Shown: one piece after another, positions 35,928 to 46,203 of the stretch
Layout: each line of letters starts with the position of its first letter
How positions within the stretch are numbered: the stretch's first letter is position 1
Assembly: GCF_011927945.1 (NCBI RefSeq)
Contig: NZ_JAATJM010000002.1
Location: 496,001-560,000, forward strand
DNA from: Brevundimonas alba
GTDB lineage: Bacteria > Pseudomonadota > Alphaproteobacteria > Caulobacterales > Caulobacteraceae
Direction of reading: 5' to 3'
DNA length: 64,000 nt
Translations under genes and position numbers: made by a program
Notes under the pieces: generated by a model
Seen by the model: only the letters and a program-made list of their open reading frames with translations
Told to the model about the DNA's origin: nothing
The model's database searches: none

Positions 35928-37388
35928 ATGGCCATGGCTGAACGGACACTCGATCTCGGCGGATTGCAGGCCCTGCTGGAGCGGGTGCGCGGGCTGAAGG
36001 TCGCCTGCGTCGGCGACCTGATGCTGGACCGCTACGTCTATGGCGAGGTCAGCCGGATCTCGCCGGAAGCGCCGATTCCCGTGCTGCGGACGCGGCGCAC
36101 GACCGCCATGCCCGGCGGCGTCGGCAATGTGGCGCGAAACGTGGCGGCGCTGGGCGGGGTGGCGCGGCTGGGCGCCGTCGCCGGACGGGATGCGGCCGGA
36201 GACGAGCTGGCGGCGCTGATCGCGGCGGAAACGGGGATCGAGGACGCCGTCGAACGGCGCGCCGGAGCGGCCACCATCGTCAAGACGCGCTTCGTGGCGG
36301 CCGGGCAGCAGTTGCTGCGGCTCGACGAGGAAGACGGGACGCTTCAGGGCGAAGAAAGTGACGCGTTTGCAGGAACTTCCGTCTATCTGTTGTCGGATTA
36401 CGCCAAGGGAGTCGTCAGCGATCGGGTGATCGGTCAGGCGCTGAAGGCGGCGCGGGCCAGCGGGGCGCCAGTCGTGGTGGACCCCAAGGGGCGGGACTTC
36501 GCCCGTTATGGCGCGGTCGATCTGATCAAGCCCAACGCCAGCGAACTGGCCGGGGCGACGGGCCTGCCGGTGGAGACCGACGCCGAGATCGAGGCGGCGC
36601 TGCACGAGCTGCTGAACACGACCACGGCGAAGGCGCTGGTGGTGACCCGGGCCGGCAAGGGCATGAGCCTGATGCGGCGCGGCGAGGCCGCGCGGCATTT
36701 CCCGGGGCGGGCGCGAGAGGTGTTCGACGTCTCGGGCGCCGGGGACACCGGTCTGGCGGCGCTGGGGCTGGCGCTGGGCGCGGGCGCCTCGCTGGAGACG
36801 GCGGTCGAGTTCGCCATACTCGCCTCGGGCGTGGTGGTGGGCAAGGCAGGCACGGCCGTCGTTACGCCGGCCGAGCTGATCGACGCCGAGATGAGCCAGC
36901 ATGCCGCGGGCGCCCACGCCAAGGTGATGCCGCTCGAGGAACTGGCGCATGTGGTCGAGGGCTGGAAGCGGCAGGGGCTGAGGGTCGGCTTCACCAACGG
37001 CTGTTTCGACATCCTGCACCGCGGCCACGTGGCCTATCTGGCGCAGGCGCGATCGTGGTGCGACCGGCTGGTGGTGGCGCTGAACACGGACGCGTCCGTC
37101 AGGCGGCTGAAGGGCGAGGGGCGGCCGATCAACGATCTGGACAGCCGGGCTGTCGTGATCGGCGGGCTGCAGAGCGTCGACCGGGTCACGAGCTTCGACG
37201 AGCCGACGCCGCTGACGCTGATCGAGCGGCTGCGGCCCGACGTGCTGATCAAGGGCGCGGACTATACGCGAGAAGGCGTGGTCGGCGGCGATCTGGTCGA
37301 GAGCTGGGGCGGCGAGGTCCGCCTGGCGACGTTCGAGGACGGCTATTCAACGACGAAGACGATCGAGAAGATGAAGGACGAGCGATGA
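35928..37388 (+). CDS. hldE: Bifunctional heptose-7-phosphate kinase / heptose-1-phosphate adenylyltransferase
   Basis: 486 aa. Residues about 15-325 are a PfkB-type kinase (GDLMLDRYVYGEVSRISPEAP, PGGVGNVARNVAALGG, VSGAGDTGLAALGL). Residues about 345-486 are a nucleotidyltransferase (FTNGCFDILHRGHVAYL, RPINDLDSRA, DTPEVLIKGADY-type KGADYTREGVVGG). It makes ADP-D-glycero-beta-D-manno-heptose for the LPS core. Two nearby ATGs (35928 and 35934) compete; either is possible. It overlaps hldD by ATGA. Confidence 0.95.
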   Translation: MAMAERTLDLGGLQALLERVRGLKVACVGDLMLDRYVYGEVSRISPEAPIPVLRTRRTTAMPGGVGNVARNVAALGGVARLGAVAGRDAAGDELAALIAAETGIEDAVERRAGAATIVKTRFVAAGQQLLRLDEEDGTLQGEESDAFAGTSVYLLSDYAKGVVSDRVIGQALKAARASGAPVVVDPKGRDFARYGAVDLIKPNASELAGATGLPVETDAEIEAALHELLNTTTAKALVVTRAGKGMSLMRRGEAARHFPGRAREVFDVSGAGDTGLAALGLALGAGASLETAVEFAILASGVVVGKAGTAVVTPAELIDAEMSQHAAGAHAKVMPLEELAHVVEGWKRQGLRVGFTNGCFDILHRGHVAYLAQARSWCDRLVVALNTDASVRRLKGEGRPINDLDSRAVVIGGLQSVDRVTSFDEPTPLTLIERLRPDVLIKGADYTREGVVGGDLVESWGGEVRLATFEDGYSTTKTIEKMKDER

Positions 37389-38386
37389 GCCGGCGGATGA
37401 TCGTGGTCACCGGCGGGGCCGGCTTCATCGGATCGAACATCGTCGCCCGGCTGTGCGCCGAGGACCGGCGCGACGTGGTCGTCTGCGACCGGCTCGAAGA
37501 CGCGTCCCTGGGCAAGTGGAAGAACATCGCCAAACACCCGATCGCCGACTTCTGGCAACCCGAGGAGCTGTTCGAACAGCTGGAGCGGCACGCCGAACGG
37601 ATCGAGGCCGTGGTCCACATGGGCGCCATCTCCTCGACGACCGAAGCGGATGCGGACCTGATCATCCGCACCAACTTCACCCTGTCGCGGGATATCTGGG
37701 ACTGGTGCGCGCTGCGGGACGCCCAGATGGTCTACGCCTCGTCAGCGGCGACCTATGGCGACGGCGAACGGGGGTTCGAGGACGATGACAGTCTTGAGGG
37801 ACTGGCTTCGCTCAGGCCGCTAAATGCCTACGGATATTCGAAAATGCTGTTCGACCAGTATGCGGCGCGGCAGTCGGATCGGGGCCAGTCCCCGAGCCAG
37901 TGGGCGGGGCTGAAATTCTTCAACGTCTATGGGCCGAACGAGTACCACAAGGGCGGCATGAAGTCGGTCGTGGCGCAGATCTGGCCCAGGGTAGCGTCCG
38001 GCGAGCCCGTGACGCTGTTCCGCTCGCATAATCCCAACTACCCCGACGGCGGGCAGCTGCGCGACTTCGTCTTCGTCGACGATGTGGTCGACATCGTCGA
38101 CTGGCTGCTGGAGACGCCGGCGGTGTCGGGCGTGTTCAACGCCGGCTCGGGACAGGCGCGGTCCTTCCTCGATCTGGCCAACGCCACCTTCGCGGCGGCG
38201 GGCAAGGAGGCGCGGGTCGAATACATCGACACCCCCGAGAGCATCCGCGACAAATACCAGTATTTCACCGAAGCCCGGATGGAGCGGGTGCGCGCCGCGG
38301 GCTTCGGAGGGCAGTCGACGCCGCTGGAAGAAGGCGTCTGCCGCTATGTGCAGGACTTCCTGGCCACGGCGGACCCGTATCGATGA
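37385..38386 (+). CDS. hldD: ADP-L-glycero-D-manno-heptose 6-epimerase
   Basis: 333 aa extended SDR. It epimerises ADP-D,D-heptose to the L,D form used in LPS inner core. NAD(P)-binding VVTGGAGFIGSNI at residues 7-19; active-site Tyr in YGYSKMLFDQ; FNVYGPNEYHKGGMKSVV and DFVFVDDVVDIVDWLL are characteristic of the HldD group. The frame is open to 37055 through hldE, but the start is the overlapping ATG at 37385. Confidence 0.95.
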   Translation: MSRRMIVVTGGAGFIGSNIVARLCAEDRRDVVVCDRLEDASLGKWKNIAKHPIADFWQPEELFEQLERHAERIEAVVHMGAISSTTEADADLIIRTNFTLSRDIWDWCALRDAQMVYASSAATYGDGERGFEDDDSLEGLASLRPLNAYGYSKMLFDQYAARQSDRGQSPSQWAGLKFFNVYGPNEYHKGGMKSVVAQIWPRVASGEPVTLFRSHNPNYPDGGQLRDFVFVDDVVDIVDWLLETPAVSGVFNAGSGQARSFLDLANATFAAAGKEARVEYIDTPESIRDKYQYFTEARMERVRAAGFGGQSTPLEEGVCRYVQDFLATADPYR

Positions 38387-39486
38387 AGGGGCCGAAGCTG
38401 ACCGCCCGGCAATGGACCGGCTGGATCGGCTTCGCGCTGGTCTTCCTGCTGACCGCCGCCTCGGCGGTGTGGCGCGGGGACATCCTCAGGGCCGGGCTGG
38501 ACCCGCAGGTGCCGTTCCAGACCTATGAGCCGCCGCCCGCGCCCGACTATTCCAGGGCCGCGGCCTGGGCGATGAGCGAGGCGCGGGCGCCCGATGCCGG
38601 GCCGGCGGCGGTCTTCTTCGTTCACTCGACCACCTACGACGGGGGACGCGAATGGAACGGCCCGATCGGCGACGCCAAGGCTGACGCATATCTGAAGCGG
38701 GTGGTGCTGCCCAATTACGCCGGGCCGTTCGCGCGGCTGGGGGCGGTCAGCGCGCCCCGCTACCGGCAGGGCAGCCTCTATACGCGTCTGACCCTGCGCG
38801 AGGATGCGCGGGAGGCGCGGGCCTTCGCCTGGCAGGATGTGGCCGGGGCGTTCGATGCCTGGATCGCCCGTCACCCGGACGGGCCGATCGTGCTCGCGGG
38901 CGTGGAGCAGGGCGGCGAACTGGTCGAACGGCTCGTCCGCGAGCGGGTGCAGGGCGATCCGGCGTTGAGGGGCCGGCTGGTCGCGGCCTATCTGCTCGAC
39001 GCGGTTACTCCGGCCGACAGTCTGTCGCCTGAGGTACCTGCCTGTTCCCGACGGAACCAGACCGGCTGCGTGGTCGGCTACTCCGCCGTCAGCGAGGGCA
39101 ATGACGGCGCGGCGCGGCGGCGGCTGAGGCGGGCGCTGGTCTGGGACGACCGTGGGCGACTGGTCGAACTCGGCGAGCGTCCCGCCCTGTGCGTCAATCC
39201 CGTCACCGGCACGACATCCACGACGCCGGTCGAGGCCCGGCTGAACCGCGGCGCGACCAACGCCACCGGTCTGGAGTGGGGGGCGCATCCGGCGCTTCTG
39301 GCGCGCGAGATCGGCACACAGTGCCGCGACGGCCTCCTGCGCCATACAGAGCCGAGCTCGGAATCCTTCCGGCAGGCGGGTAGTTGGGCGGACAGAAGAA
39401 AGTCGCGGCCTTACAATCTGTTCTACGGCGACATTGAAGCCGATGCGCAGGCGCGGCTGACGGCCTGGCAGTCCGCCCGGCGCTAG
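38383..39486 (+). CDS. DUF3089 family protein with degenerate nucleophile elbow
   Basis: 367 aa. One N-terminal membrane anchor (about residues 10-29), then an alpha/beta-hydrolase-like DUF3089 domain: AAVFFVHSTTYDGG, RYRQGSLYTRL, AWQDVAGAFDAWIARHPDGPIVLAG. At the nucleophile elbow the sequence reads GVEQGG where relatives have GHSQG, so the expected catalytic Ser is replaced by Glu. GLEWGAHPALLAREI closes the domain. The start overlaps the hldD stop by ATGA, tying it to the LPS operon. It may be a non-catalytic or altered envelope hydrolase. Confidence 0.82.
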   Translation: MKGPKLTARQWTGWIGFALVFLLTAASAVWRGDILRAGLDPQVPFQTYEPPPAPDYSRAAAWAMSEARAPDAGPAAVFFVHSTTYDGGREWNGPIGDAKADAYLKRVVLPNYAGPFARLGAVSAPRYRQGSLYTRLTLREDAREARAFAWQDVAGAFDAWIARHPDGPIVLAGVEQGGELVERLVRERVQGDPALRGRLVAAYLLDAVTPADSLSPEVPACSRRNQTGCVVGYSAVSEGNDGAARRRLRRALVWDDRGRLVELGERPALCVNPVTGTTSTTPVEARLNRGATNATGLEWGAHPALLAREIGTQCRDGLLRHTEPSSESFRQAGSWADRRKSRPYNLFYGDIEADAQARLTAWQSARR

Positions 39487-41570
39487 TCGATGCCCGGCCG
39501 GTCATTGCGCCAGTCGAACAGCGCCTCCAGCACCCGCACCGCCTCGCCGCGGGGGGAGGTCAGGTCGGGATCGCGGCCCAGCACCAGACGGGCGTCGTCT
39601 GCGGCGGCCAGCATCAGCTCCCGGTGACGGATCGGATCGGCGAAGCGGTAGGCGGGGAAACCGCTCTGCTTCAGGCCCAGGGGGTCGCCGCCGCCGCGCA
39701 GGCGGAAATCCTCCTCGGCGATCTCGAAGCCGTCCTCGGTGCGTCGCAGCGTCTCCAGCCGGATGCGGGCCGTCTCGCCGAGACCGTCGTCTCCGCCGCC
39801 GTAGAGCAGGAGACAGGCGCTGGCGGCCGTTCCGCGTCCAACCCGTCCGCGCAGCTGGTGCAGCTGGGCCAGGCCGAAGCGGTCGGCGTGCTCAATCACC
39901 ATGATGGAGGCGTTGGGCACGTCGACGCCGACCTCGACCACGGTCGTGGCGACCAGCAGTGGCGTGCGCCCGTCGGCGAAATCGGCCATGACGGCCTCGC
40001 GGTCCGCTCCGGGCATCTGCCCATGGGCCAAGCCGACCTCGACGCCAAGGATGCGGCGCAGGTCGGCGGCGCGGGCTTCGGCGGCGGCCAAGTCGGACGC
40101 CTCGCTTTCGGCGACCAGCGGACAGATCCAGTAGGCCTGCGCCCCGCTGTCGAGCGCGGCCTTGAGACGTTTGGCGACCTCGCCGATCCGGGCCTGCGGG
40201 ACGACGGCGGTTGTCACCGGCGTGCGGCCCGGCGGCTTTTCGGTGAGGCGCGACACCTCGAGCTCGCCGTACTGGGTCAGCTCCAGCGTGCGCGGAATGG
40301 GCGTGGCCGACATGGTCAGCAGGTGGACGCCGCCGGTCCGGGGGTCTCCCTTGGCCTGCAGGCGCTGGCGCTCGTTGACGCCGAAACGGTGCTGCTCATC
40401 GATCACGGCCAGCGCCAGCCGGTCGAAGCGGACCGCATCCTGGAACAGGGCGTGGGTGCCCATGGCCACCCGTGCTTCTCCGGACGCGAGGGCGGCAAGG
40501 CGGGCGCGGCGCTCGGCCGGGGTGTCGCGGCCAGTCAGCAGAATCGTCGGAACGCCGGCGGCGTCCAGCATCGGCGCAAGCCGCTGCCAGTGTTGGCGGG
40601 CGAGGATTTCCGTCGGGGCCATAAGCGCCGACTGGAAGCCGGAGGCGGCGGCGTCGGCGAGCGCCAGGGCCGCGACGGCGGTCTTGCCGGAGCCGACGTC
40701 GCCTTGCAGCAGCCGGCCCATCTGTTCCCCCGAGGCGAGGTCGCGGCGGATCTCCGCGATGGCCTGCGTCTGAGCCCTGGTCAGGGTGAAAGGCAGGGCC
40801 GCCAGCACGCGTTCCGAGGCGTCGCCGGGATGGATCACCGGCGCCGGTGTGATCTGACGGGCGCGGCGGCGGCGGGCCAGTGCGAGCTGGTGGGCGAACA
40901 GTTCGTCGTAGGCGAGCCGCTGGCGGACCGGGGCGTCCGGCTGGAGATCGGGCTCCGCGGCTGGTGCATGCAGGGCGGCAAGCGCGGCGCGCCAGCCGGG
41001 CCAGCGCTGCTTCGCCAGCCAGGCGGGGTCCTGCCACTCGGGAAGTTCGGGCGCGTGTTCCATCGCGCCCTGCACCAGTTTGCGGATGATGCGCGAGGTC
41101 AGGCCCTGGGTCGCGGGATAGACGGGCTCGACGCCCGCGATGTCGTCGGCTTGGGCCGGGGTGAAGACGTCCGGATGGACGATCTGCACCTCATTGTTGA
41201 AGCGCTCGACCTTGCCGGAGACCAGTCGCCGCTCGCCCTTGGGCAGCAGCCGGCTGATGTTCTGCGCCGAACCGCCGAACCAGATCAGGTGGACGAAGCC
41301 TTCGGCATCCGACGCGCGGACCTTGATCGGCGCGCCGGGTTTTGCGGGCACGATCAGCCGGTCGACGATGACGTCGAAGACGCCGACCATGCCCTCGGTC
41401 GCCGTCGTGGCGGTCATCGGCCGGCGCACGATCAGGCCGGACGGCGACAGGAACAGCAGGTCGCGCACCAGCGGCCCGGCCAGCTTCTGCACCAGCGGCA
41501 GCACCTTGGGCCCCACGCCCTTCAGGGTGGAGACCTCGGCGAACAGGGGAAAGAGACTCGGCGGCCGCAT
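39483..41570 (-). CDS. recG: ATP-dependent DNA helicase RecG
   Basis: 695 aa. It remodels stalled replication forks and Holliday junctions. The N-terminal wedge/OB domain begins LFAEVSTLKGVGPKV. The SF2 helicase core has Walker A GDVGSGKTAVAALA, motif [25 protein letters not shown], and [31 protein letters not shown]. The start MRPPSLFPLF fits homologues; an ATG 12 nt upstream (41582) is the alternative, and neither has a strong ribosome site. It is convergent with the DUF3089 gene (4-nt overlap) and divergent from sdhE-mfd. Confidence 0.95.
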   Translation of the reverse strand: MRPPSLFPLFAEVSTLKGVGPKVLPLVQKLAGPLVRDLLFLSPSGLIVRRPMTATTATEGMVGVFDVIVDRLIVPAKPGAPIKVRASDAEGFVHLIWFGGSAQNISRLLPKGERRLVSGKVERFNNEVQIVHPDVFTPAQADDIAGVEPVYPATQGLTSRIIRKLVQGAMEHAPELPEWQDPAWLAKQRWPGWRAALAALHAPAAEPDLQPDAPVRQRLAYDELFAHQLALARRRRARQITPAPVIHPGDASERVLAALPFTLTRAQTQAIAEIRRDLASGEQMGRLLQGDVGSGKTAVAALALADAAASGFQSALMAPTEILARQHWQRLAPMLDAAGVPTILLTGRDTPAERRARLAALASGEARVAMGTHALFQDAVRFDRLALAVIDEQHRFGVNERQRLQAKGDPRTGGVHLLTMSATPIPRTLELTQYGELEVSRLTEKPPGRTPVTTAVVPQARIGEVAKRLKAALDSGAQAYWICPLVAESEASDLAAAEARAADLRRILGVEVGLAHGQMPGADREAVMADFADGRTPLLVATTVVEVGVDVPNASIMVIEHADRFGLAQLHQLRGRVGRGTAASACLLLYGGGDDGLGETARIRLETLRRTEDGFEIAEEDFRLRGGGDPLGLKQSGFPAYRFADPIRHRELMLAAADDARLVLGRDPDLTSPRGEAVRVLEALFDWRNDRPGID

Positions 41571-41703
41571 CCGCGACAGCATAGCTGGCGGAACGGGCTG
41601 TGGAACGCTATCTCACGCGCTTCATTGAAGAGCCCTGTCGCTCGCTGCGCGGCGGCTCGCTGCTTGAGGCGCTTCTCACCATCTCCAACGGGCAAGGAAG
41701 CTT

Positions 41704-42009
41704 GTGGCCGATACCGACGCACGTCTGAAAGAGAGATTGGGCCGTATCGGCTTCCGGGCGTGGCGCCGCGGATTCCGCGAGGCGGACCTCGTGCTGGGCC
41801 CGTTCGTCGATCAGGTCGGCCCGACGCTGGACGATGCTGAACTGGATTCACTGGAGGCTCTGCTGGCGCAGGACGACGATCACCGACTCTATGCCTGGAT
41901 CATCGGCACGGAGCCGACGCCGACCGAGCACGACACGCCCGTGCTGGCGAAGATCCGCGCCTTCATGGCCGAGCATGTCGCCGCCGCCGTCGCCGAGGGG
42001 GCCGGCTGA
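41704..42009 (+). CDS. sdhE: Succinate dehydrogenase assembly factor SdhE (SDH5/DUF339)
   Basis: 101 aa, GTG start after AAGGAAG. The small helical protein helps attach FAD covalently to the SdhA flavoprotein subunit. The family motif RIGFRAWRRGFREADLVLGPF (RGxxE/D-type, here RRGFREAD) covers residues 13-33; LLAQDDDHRLYAWIIGTEPTP follows. Its TGA overlaps the mfd ATG (TGATG). The recG-sdhE-mfd arrangement is standard in alphaproteobacteria. The 120-nt recG-sdhE gap must hold both divergent promoters. Confidence 0.93.
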   Translation: MADTDARLKERLGRIGFRAWRRGFREADLVLGPFVDQVGPTLDDAELDSLEALLAQDDDHRLYAWIIGTEPTPTEHDTPVLAKIRAFMAEHVAAAVAEGAG

Positions 42010-45000
42010 TGGACGCCATGGTGAAACGCGACGACCGCGAGCTGGGCGGCGCACCGGAGGGGCTCGACGCCCTGACCGTGGCGGAGCGGCTCAAGACGGA
42101 GGGCGGCCTCGGGCTGTTCGTCGCCCGCGACTACGCCCGGATGGGCGAGTTCGTGCAGGCGTTCCGGTTCTTCGCTGACAACATTGAAGTCGTGGAGTTT
42201 CCCGCGTGGGACTGCCTGCCCTACGACCGCTTGAGCCCGACATCGTCGGTGTCGGCTGAGCGGATGGCGGCGCTGACGCGACTGGCCCAGCGCCTGCCGG
42301 ACGACAGCAAGCCCCTGCTGGTGGTGACGACTGTCAGCGCGGCCATGCAGCGGACGCCGCCGCGCGAGGTGACCTGCGGGGCCGGGTTTGAAACGACTGT
42401 GGGGCTCGATCTCGATACGGCGGCGCTCGAGCGATACTTCGCGGCCAACGGCTATATGCGCGCTTCCACCGTGTCGGAGCGCGGCGAGTTCGCGGTGCGC
42501 GGCGGGGTCATCGACGTCTATCCTCCCGGTTTCGAGGAGCCGGTCCGGCTGGACATGTTCGGCTCGGAGCTGGAGTCGGTCCGCACCTTCGATCCGGCGA
42601 CGCAACGCTCGACGGGTCAGCTGCGTGACGTGTCACTGGCTCCGGTGTCGGAGGCGCTGCTCGACCCCGAAAGCATCTCCCGGTTCCGCACGGGCTATCT
42701 TGAACTGTTCGGAGCGGCGGGAGACGACCCGCTCTACACCGCGATCAGCGAGGGCGCGCGGCGGCAGGGCATGGAGCACTGGCTGCCGCTGTTCTACGAG
42801 CGGCTGGAGACGCTGTTCGACTATCTGCCCGATGAAGCCCGGCTGTTCCTGGACAACCAGGTCGAGGCGGCGCGGGCCGAGCGCTGGACCCTGACGAAGG
42901 ACGCCTACGACGCCCGGCGCGACGCGGCGATGGGCAAGGGCGGCGCCGCCTATCGCGCCCTGCCGCCTGAGCGGCTCTATCTGCCGGAGAACGACTGGAA
43001 CAGCGCCTTGGCGGGCCGCTGGGTGCGACGCCTGTCACCTTTCACCGTTCCGGGCGAGAACGCCGGCGGACGGTTGGGCCGCAGCTTCGCGGCCGAGCGG
43101 GCGCAGGACAGCGTCAATCTGTTCGAGGCGGTGGCGCGGCATGCCGAGGCGGTGAAGACCGCCGGCAAGCGGGTGCTGTTCGCGTCCTGGACGGAAGGCT
43201 CGTCGGAGCGGCTGGCCTCGATGCTGGCCGACCATGGGCTGGAACATGTGGTGGCGGTCCGCGACTGGGCCGATGTCCAGACCGCGCCGAAGGACATCTA
43301 TCTGCGCGGCGTGCTGCCCGTGGAGCACGGCTTCGAGACCGACGACATCGCCGTCGTCTCCGAGACCGACATCCTCGGCGACCGGCTGGCCCGGCCCAAG
43401 AAGAAGCGTCGGGCGTCGAACTTCCTCGCAGAGGCCTCGGCCCTGACGACCGGCGATCTGGTGGTCCACCTCGACCACGGCATCGGCCGGTACGAGGGGC
43501 TGAAGACGCTGGAGATCCAGGAGGCGCCGCACGACTGCCTGGAGCTGCTCTACGCGGGCGAGTCCAAGCTGTATCTGCCGGTAGAAAACATCGATCTGCT
43601 GACGCGCTACGGCACCGAGGCGGACGGGGTTCAACTGGACCGGCTGGGCGGGGCCGGATGGCAGGCGCGCAAGGCCAAGGCGAAGCAGCGTCTGCGCGAC
43701 ATGGCCGAGGGGCTGATCGCCCTGGCGGCCAAGCGCTCCCTGCGCACCTCCGACGCCATCACGCCGCCGCACGGGCTGTTCGACGAGTTCTGCGCCCGCT
43801 TCCCCTACGACGAGACCGACGACCAGCTGGCCGCCATCGGCGACGTGCTGGAGGATCTCGGCAAGGGCACGCCGATGGATCGCCTGATCTGCGGAGATGT
43901 CGGCTTCGGCAAGACCGAGGTGGCGCTGCGGGCGGCCTTCGTGGTGGCGATGAGCGGTCAGCAGGTGGCGGTCGTCTGCCCGACGACCCTGCTGGCCCGC
44001 CAGCATTTCAAGACCTTCAGCGAGCGGTTCGCCGGCTGGCCGATCAAGGTCCGCCACCTGTCGCGGATGGTGACGGCCAAGGATGCATCGGAGACGCGGG
44101 CGGGGCTGAAGGACGGCAGCTTTGAGATCGTCGTCGGCACCCATGCGGTGCTGAGCGAGCAGGTGGGCTTCAAGGACCTCGGCCTGGTGATCGTCGACGA
44201 GGAGCAGCACTTCGGCGTCAAGCACAAGGAGAAGCTGAAGTCCCTGCGGGCCGACGTTCACCTGCTGACCCTGACGGCCACGCCGATCCCGCGCACGCTG
44301 CAGATGGCGCTGTCGGGCATCCGCGAGATGTCGATCATCGCCACGCCGCCGGTCGATCGTCTGGCCGTGCGCACCTATGTGACGCCATGGGACCCGGTGC
44401 TGGTACGCGAGGCCCTGCTGCGCGAGAAATATCGCGGCGGGCAGGCCTATTATGTCGTGCCGCGCCTGAGCGATCTGCCCGACATCGAGAAATTCCTGCG
44501 CGAGCAGGTGCCCGAGATCAAGTTCGTGGTCGGGCACGGCCAGATGTCGCCGACCCAGCTGGAAGACGTGATGAGCGCCTTCTACGACGGCAGCTACGAC
44601 CTGCTGCTGTCGACCACCATCGTTGAGTCCGGACTTGATGTTCCGACGGCCAACACATTGATCGTGCACAAGGCCGACATGTTCGGCCTGGCGCAGCTGC
44701 ACCAGATCCGGGGCCGGATCGGGCGGGCCAAGGCGCGGGCCTTCGCCTATCTGACCACGCCGCCCGAGAAGCCGATGAGCCTGTCGGCCGAGCGGCGGCT
44801 GCAGGTGCTGCAGTCGCTGGACAATCTGGGGGCCGGCTTCCAGCTGGCCAGCCACGACCTCGATCAGCGCGGCGGAGGCAATCTGCTGGGCGACGAGCAG
44901 TCGGGCCACATCCGCGAGGTCGGGGTCGAGCTGTACCAGCAGATGCTGGAGGACGCGGTCGCCGAACTGCGGCAGGCCGGCGAGGGCGGAGGCGTGGTCG

Positions 45001-45461
45001 ACCGGGGCTGGTCGCCGGCCATCAACGTCGGCGCCGCGGTGCTGATCCCGGAAGAGTATGTGCCGGACCTGAACGTGCGGCTGAGCCTGTATCGCCGCCT
45101 GTCGGACGCGGAAAACAACGAGAGCCGTGAGGCGCTGGCCGCCGAGCTGATCGACCGGTTCGGACCGCTGCCGGACGAGGCCAAGCAGCTGCTGCGCATC
45201 GTCGGCATCAAGGCCAACTGCAAGACGGCCTGTATCGAGCGGATCGACATCGGGCCCAAGGGCGCCGTGCTGACGCTGCGCGACAACAGCTTCCCCAATC
45301 CGCAGGGGCTGGTCGGGCTGATCCAGAAGAACCACGCCTTCTGGAAGATCCGGCCGGACCAGAAGATCGTGGTCAAGGGCGACTGGGACACGCCGGAGGA
45401 CCGGCTGAAGGTCGCCGAGCGGATCACGGCCGATCTGGCGCGTGTGGCGGGCGCCGCCTAG
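42009..45461 (+). CDS. mfd: Transcription-repair coupling factor Mfd
   Basis: 1150 aa, full length. It removes RNA polymerase stalled at lesions and recruits UvrA. N-terminal UvrB-like domains: [36 protein letters not shown]. The RNA polymerase interaction domain has [17 protein letters not shown]. The RecG-like motor has Walker [47 protein letters not shown] and [18 protein letters not shown]. The C-terminal TRCF domain has [15 protein letters not shown]. No part is missing. It is coupled to sdhE. Confidence 0.97.
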   Translation: MDAMVKRDDRELGGAPEGLDALTVAERLKTEGGLGLFVARDYARMGEFVQAFRFFADNIEVVEFPAWDCLPYDRLSPTSSVSAERMAALTRLAQRLPDDSKPLLVVTTVSAAMQRTPPREVTCGAGFETTVGLDLDTAALERYFAANGYMRASTVSERGEFAVRGGVIDVYPPGFEEPVRLDMFGSELESVRTFDPATQRSTGQLRDVSLAPVSEALLDPESISRFRTGYLELFGAAGDDPLYTAISEGARRQGMEHWLPLFYERLETLFDYLPDEARLFLDNQVEAARAERWTLTKDAYDARRDAAMGKGGAAYRALPPERLYLPENDWNSALAGRWVRRLSPFTVPGENAGGRLGRSFAAERAQDSVNLFEAVARHAEAVKTAGKRVLFASWTEGSSERLASMLADHGLEHVVAVRDWADVQTAPKDIYLRGVLPVEHGFETDDIAVVSETDILGDRLARPKKKRRASNFLAEASALTTGDLVVHLDHGIGRYEGLKTLEIQEAPHDCLELLYAGESKLYLPVENIDLLTRYGTEADGVQLDRLGGAGWQARKAKAKQRLRDMAEGLIALAAKRSLRTSDAITPPHGLFDEFCARFPYDETDDQLAAIGDVLEDLGKGTPMDRLICGDVGFGKTEVALRAAFVVAMSGQQVAVVCPTTLLARQHFKTFSERFAGWPIKVRHLSRMVTAKDASETRAGLKDGSFEIVVGTHAVLSEQVGFKDLGLVIVDEEQHFGVKHKEKLKSLRADVHLLTLTATPIPRTLQMALSGIREMSIIATPPVDRLAVRTYVTPWDPVLVREALLREKYRGGQAYYVVPRLSDLPDIEKFLREQVPEIKFVVGHGQMSPTQLEDVMSAFYDGSYDLLLSTTIVESGLDVPTANTLIVHKADMFGLAQLHQIRGRIGRAKARAFAYLTTPPEKPMSLSAERRLQVLQSLDNLGAGFQLASHDLDQRGGGNLLGDEQSGHIREVGVELYQQMLEDAVAELRQAGEGGGVVDRGWSPAINVGAAVLIPEEYVPDLNVRLSLYRRLSDAENNESREALAAELIDRFGPLPDEAKQLLRIVGIKANCKTACIERIDIGPKGAVLTLRDNSFPNPQGLVGLIQKNHAFWKIRPDQKIVVKGDWDTPEDRLKVAERITADLARVAGAA

Positions 45462-46198
45462 CAGCCCGGGGCGACGGTCTCGAACCGCTCGTCCCACCAG
45501 GCCTGCCAGCGCGCCTGCAGTTCGGCCAGCGCGCCCTCCGACAGGCCATAGGTGGTCAGGGTGAGCATGGTCGAGCCGGTCGGCTTCTTCTCGCTGCCGG
45601 GCTGATCGACCACGACCAGCAGGCCGTCACCCCAGGCGTCGACGGTGACGCCCAACTGGTGACGCGCCGTGAACCAGACCTGCCCCGCGGAGGTGTCGGG
45701 CCCGACCTGCCCCGCCCATGGCTCCCCCGCGGCGGGCGCGGCGTCGAGGCCCAGCAGCGAGCGACCGAGCCGGTCCGCGCGCGGCGGGCCCGAGAAGAAG
45801 ATCGTGCGGCGCCGCTGATCCGGATGACGGGCGAAGGCGAAGGCCAGTTGCCAGGTGAAGGACACCCAGCCCTCGATCATGCCGTCGAAGACATCGGACC
45901 AGTCGCCGGCGGGGGCGGAACGGACCACGCGCACGACGCTGGCGTCGCCCCGCGCCTCGACCTCGTAGCGGTCGTTGACGCCCGGGAAGCTGACCACGCG
46001 GCGCGCGTCGTCGGCCACGGCGTTGGCGACGAAGATGTAGTCGATTTCGTCGTCGAGGGAATCCGTCTCCCAGCCGAACCAGTCCTTGATCTTCTTCGGA
46101 TCGCGGAGAGCGGCCCAGACGGCGTCGGCCGGGGCGGGGACGGTGACCTCGACGAGGACGTGGTCTTCCATGGGCTTGTCGGCTGCGGCGTCGGTCAT
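45458..46198 (-). CDS. SRPBCC (AHSA1-like) domain protein
   Basis: 246 aa with a START/AHSA1-type fold: an N-terminal VEVTVPAPADAVWAALRDP helix-grip motif and a hydrophobic ligand cavity pattern (YIFVANAVADDARRVVSF, MIEGWVSFTWQLAFAFA). The C-terminal third (QVWFTARHQLGVTVDAWGDG) is a second strand-rich part. It starts 5 nt after the arsR stop, after GAGGAAC. ArsR/SRPBCC pairs are frequent; the ligand is unknown. Convergent overlap of 4 nt with mfd. Confidence 0.85.
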   Translation of the reverse strand: MTDAAADKPMEDHVLVEVTVPAPADAVWAALRDPKKIKDWFGWETDSLDDEIDYIFVANAVADDARRVVSFPGVNDRYEVEARGDASVVRVVRSAPAGDWSDVFDGMIEGWVSFTWQLAFAFARHPDQRRRTIFFSGPPRADRLGRSLLGLDAAPAAGEPWAGQVGPDTSAGQVWFTARHQLGVTVDAWGDGLLVVVDQPGSEKKPTGSTMLTLTTYGLSEGALAELQARWQAWWDERFETVAPGC

Positions 46199-46203
46199 GG
46201 TGG

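Noticed and set aside
43035..45497. 820-aa minus-strand open frame opposite mfd
   Set aside because: High-GC shadow of a clear gene; no family motifs and no ribosome site.
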